Origin: Guadua angustifolia
Lineage: Eukaryota > Streptophyta > Magnoliopsida > Poales > Poaceae
DNA: 64,000 nt
Direction of reading: 5' to 3'
Assembly: GCA_036346375.1 (NCBI GenBank)
Contig: CM070506.1
Location: 620,001 to 684,000, forward strand
The position numbers were made by a program, and so were the translations under genes. Shown one piece after another: positions 60,871 through 64,000 of this stretch (position 1 is the stretch's first letter; every line of letters begins with the position of its first letter). The notes under the pieces are model-generated. The model saw only the letters and a program-made list of their open reading frames with translations. It searched no databases and was not told the DNA's origin.

Positions 60871-63800
60871 TCACCCCTTCAGGCAGACCCCGCCAAGAGT
60901 CGCCATGTTCCCTGCGGATGAATTCTTCCGGCCTTTTTGCTTGGTCGCTCCCTGGTTCACCAGCTCCAGTATCGCCTGGACCTTCTCCTTGCTCAGCGGT
61001 TGTTCGAAATGCCTGGCCAACTGAACAAAAAAATCCTCTGGTGAGTGATTTTGTCGAGGTGGGGAGAGGTCTTTGAGCTTGAAAGCTAGGAGTTCCTGTG
61101 CTAATTGAATTGTGCCCTTGTTAATCCCTAGCCTGGTTTTGGCTTTTGCCGCTAGCCTGGAACTTTTTCTTGGAGTGGAAATTTTTCCGTTGTGATTTCT
61201 ACTTTGATTTCCAGAATGTTCAGGTTCACAATTATTTAGGCCTGGAGGCGTGTGAATGATGGGACTTTCTGGCTTGTGAGATACCTCATTGATGAAATCA
61301 TCTAAACTCAACTGGTCCTTTAATCTGATTTGCTCTGGAGGCCGAACCACCCGAGATGGTGTAGTTTCCGGCAGGGCTTCTAATGGTAAAGGTTTTAGCA
61401 TCTCTGATGAAGCATCCGACAGAGCACCTGATGGTAGATGTTCTAGTAGCTCTACTGACTGAGGTAACTTGGTGAACGCCTCTAAATACTCTGCGGGCTG
61501 AGCTACAAGTGCAGATGCGGTTTCTAGCAGATCTTCCGATGGACAAGTATTTGGCTCTTCAATTGGTATTGGTGAACTTTGTGTTGTTGCCGGTGTGTTC
61601 AGTTGTTTTTGATAATTGCTGGTCAGGCTTCTGGTGGAGATCTCACTTGTGGAAAATAGGCTTTTAGGCGAAGTTTCTTCTGTACCAGGAGAAAGAACAG
61701 CTTCTAGGAGCACTGGAGGGACTACTGGGGGTGGGATTCCAGAGGTTGAGTTATCCAGCACTAAGGCTTTTGTTAGAGGGGCTTCTAGAGCTAAATTTTC
61801 TAGGACTCCAGCATCGGCAATAATGGCTTGAAATGATTTTTCTATCGACGCAAATCGGCTGGATCCAACATTCCTCTGATCGGCAGACTCAAGGTGGTTT
61901 TCAGTAGCTAAGGCACCCGAGGTAGAGTTACCTGGAGGCCGAGATGCTAGTACACCCAGTTCAGGATGAGGAGGATAGCCAGGAAAATCATTATTCCCAA
62001 ACCCCCCGGCGATGTTGCCACTAAAATTAGTGTTCGGATCCAAGCGAGAAGTATTGAGGGCTACTCTATTGTGACGTACCTGCAGCCCTCGATGTGCACC
62101 ATTGCTGGAGGATGACCCCTTCGCGATGATCTCCAGATTGTTGCAAGTCTTCCTTGCTCCCTCTTGATACTTCTTCAGCGCCGACACCAGCGGGTCGGTG
62201 AAGGAAACTCTTCTCTTGTCTTTAGCTTGCTCATGCTTCTTTGGCTGAACACCCTCCTGATGCTTCTTTGAAAGGCCGCTGTGGATGTTTGCTTGCGCCA
62301 TCATCTGCTGGGGCGATGAGTAGACTTGCCTATAGCGACGTGTAGATGAACCGCCCGGGCCGCGCCAAGACGCACTGTGGCAATCTTCAACTCCTCCTCA
62401 GCATCTCAAGTCACGGACCTAGGAGGATATACTGCGATGCCTACGAGTGCTGCGTCGATGGTTGTCGCGATGGCGGTCTTCATCATCATGATCATCATAA
62501 TGGCGGCGCTGATCTCTGCCTCTACTTTCAGCATGCTTCATACTGTCCCTTCTCTCCCCAACCTCATCCGGAGTCCCGTAGGACCATACAAATTCCCTAC
62601 GCTGCTTGCGGTTTGGAATGCCGCCGAAACTGCCACGGCCATGCAGGAAGGATAGGTCTTCGAGAACTTCCAGATGATTGCGAAGGTTGAAAACTTGCCC
62701 TTTCTTCAGGTCAGTTGGTTCATCGTAGTGCAAGGCCACTTGAGGAAGAGGAACATCGGTGGGCGGAAGCTCTCTGTCCGGCTCCAACATCGTCAAGGAA
62801 ACTTCCTTCGGGATGTCAGACGGGTCAGAACACCAAGCCCAGAGATCGAAAGACCTCGTGCGCTCCCTGCGCCTGGTGCGCTCCTGCACATAATGAATAG
62901 CGCAGCTCTTCCCCAAGGCCCTTGCCGCCACCTCTTCACTCCAGCAGTGTACCGCAACTCCCTCCACGCGCACCTTCACATGAAACTCAAAGTTGACGTT
63001 GGTTGCATAGCGATGTTTCGACCAGGCAGCAAAGTTGAAGACGCGGCCCCTGTAAGGAACCACCGCAGTGCTCACCACCCTCCTCCTTATCGCTGACTCC
63101 GAGAAAATGACTAGGAATTGTTCAGGAAAATGCTTGATCAACTGGAAGTCGCATGGCCTAGATTGAAGCGCTCTCTGAGCATATCCCCTACCGTGAATGC
63201 TTCCACATCGTGGCTGCTCCCATCGAACCAGCACACCGCTGCCCGGTTGATGAGCTCGTCGCGACGACGCTTGATAGCCCCGGTGAGCGAGATAGCGCGA
63301 GAGGCTCTTGAAGCCTAGCCACAGGATCGCCGGGTATCTCGCCTCCATCTCCTCCTCGGCGCGCTGACCTCACTAAAGGTTTTGCTGGGAGCACTTGGCA
63401 AGTTCTTTGGAGGGAGGTCTGAGGGACGATGCGTCTGGAGTTCTGAGGGACGATGCATCTGGGACGCCACCTTCTTAATATCTGAAGCTTTATCGTGGGA
63501 GCCAACACTTCTGCTAGGGCATTCAAAGGCTTTGTGCCCAGAATGGAGGCAGCGCCAGCATCTAACCAAGGCTCCGTAGAACCCAGCAATGTGATCCGAT
63601 GAAAAGCAGTTGAAGCATTTACCGTTCAATTTCTGTTTGAAGAACTCTGAACTGCTGAGACGTTGGAAAGGATGCTTCAGGATTACTTGCGCTGAAGTTT
63701 GAAATTTGCTCTTCCGCCACCAATGCTTCGGCCTGACCCTAGTCCACTCGCCTGCGTCTTCATCTGGAACTCTAGATATGAATGCACCCAGATTGGGCAG

Positions 63801-63999
63801 CGACACCTTCTGGTTTCGGCAAGATTCATCCGGACTGGTTCGGGACTTTGACCCAAGCCGCTGGATTTCAGACCAACTCCATCTGGAACCCTCGTGAGGC
63901 TTTTGAGAACCGCCCCCTTCAAATTGAATCTGTTTCCCTTTCTGAGCAGCTGAAAAGCAGGATTTGCGAGGCGACCTATCGGCCTCCGACCATGAATGA
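60871..63999 (-). pseudogene. LINE ORF1: zinc knuckles and RNA-binding domain, decayed, 5' end outside window
   Basis: The reading frame enters the window at 63999 without a start. Two zinc knuckles lie at about 63480-63620: in the first (CFNC...H...Y) the last Cys is Tyr, while the second (CWRC...H...C) is intact. The following DUF4283-like part includes IKHFPEQFLVIFSE, FHVKVRVEGVAVHCWSEEVA and FDLWAWCSDPSDIPKE. Stops at 63315 and 62417-62419, and a one-base shift near 63155, break the frame. The C-terminal part (62304-60871) is Pro/Ser/Glu-rich with a basic RKSSRLAAKAKTRLG stretch. ORF1 proteins bind the LINE RNA. Its neighbour downstream is ORF2. Confidence 0.82.
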
Positions 64000-64000
64000 T

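Larger units (their letters stand above)
56531..64000 (-). mobile_element. Long L1-type LINE, 5' end outside the window
   Basis: The T-run at 56533-56540 is the complement of the 3' poly(A) tail. On the minus strand ORF1 (zinc knuckles, nucleic-acid-binding domain), a 570-bp spacer, ORF2 (endonuclease, reverse transcriptase, zf-RVT) and a short 3' UTR follow in order. At least 7.4 kb is present, far longer than the usual 5'-truncated copies. The coding frames carry stop codons and at least one frameshift, so it is inactive as read. Confidence 0.92.

Overview
This is a window of plant nuclear DNA, almost certainly from a grass (Poaceae). The genes have many introns and a GC-rich first exon. 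The transposons are typical of grasses: Sirevirus-type LTRs, Stowaway and Tourist MITEs, L1-type LINEs and hAT elements. I do not name a species.

Layout. (1) 8-2894, minus strand: a complete eight-exon gene for a TMEM115/rhomboid-like-19 Golgi membrane protein. (2) 2895-13900: intergenic DNA holding a small retroposon, a complete but decayed Ty1/copia element (5850-10879, target duplication CGCCA), and a GC-rich broken piece resembling the N-terminus of an ABCC (MRP-type) ABC transporter. (3) 13947-22952, plus strand: a complete fourteen-exon gene joining a CCCH zinc finger to a TRM2-type tRNA (uracil-5-)-methyltransferase, with an antisense LINE fragment and a Stowaway MITE in its introns. 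(4) 23270-41830: a transposon pile-up between two copies of a local duplication. It holds a ~170-bp-period degenerate repeat, a copia fragment, an 11.2-kb gag-only Sirevirus-like element (25873-37103) and two solo LTRs. (5) 43473-48879, plus strand: a RING-CH (MARCH-like) E3 ligase gene with four membrane segments. Its large intron holds another solo LTR with a MITE inside it, and its RING exon shows four one-base losses. (6) 48880-56530: a hAT element with a retroposon inside it, a small single-exon acidic gene of unknown function, LTR remnants and Stowaway MITEs. (7) 56531-64000, minus strand: a long L1-type LINE that runs off the window. A subtilase fragment lies between its two ORFs.

The host genes are unrelated housekeeping or regulatory functions and do not form a pathway. 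Three points stand out. Four different LTR families share one LTR-end box and one orientation, and three of them show clear dyad arrays. Two elements or regions contain pieces of host genes. Many one-base indels sit at CTG/CAG/CCG sites, both between LTR pairs and in the RING exon, a pattern that suggests methylation-linked long-read consensus errors rather than real mutations.
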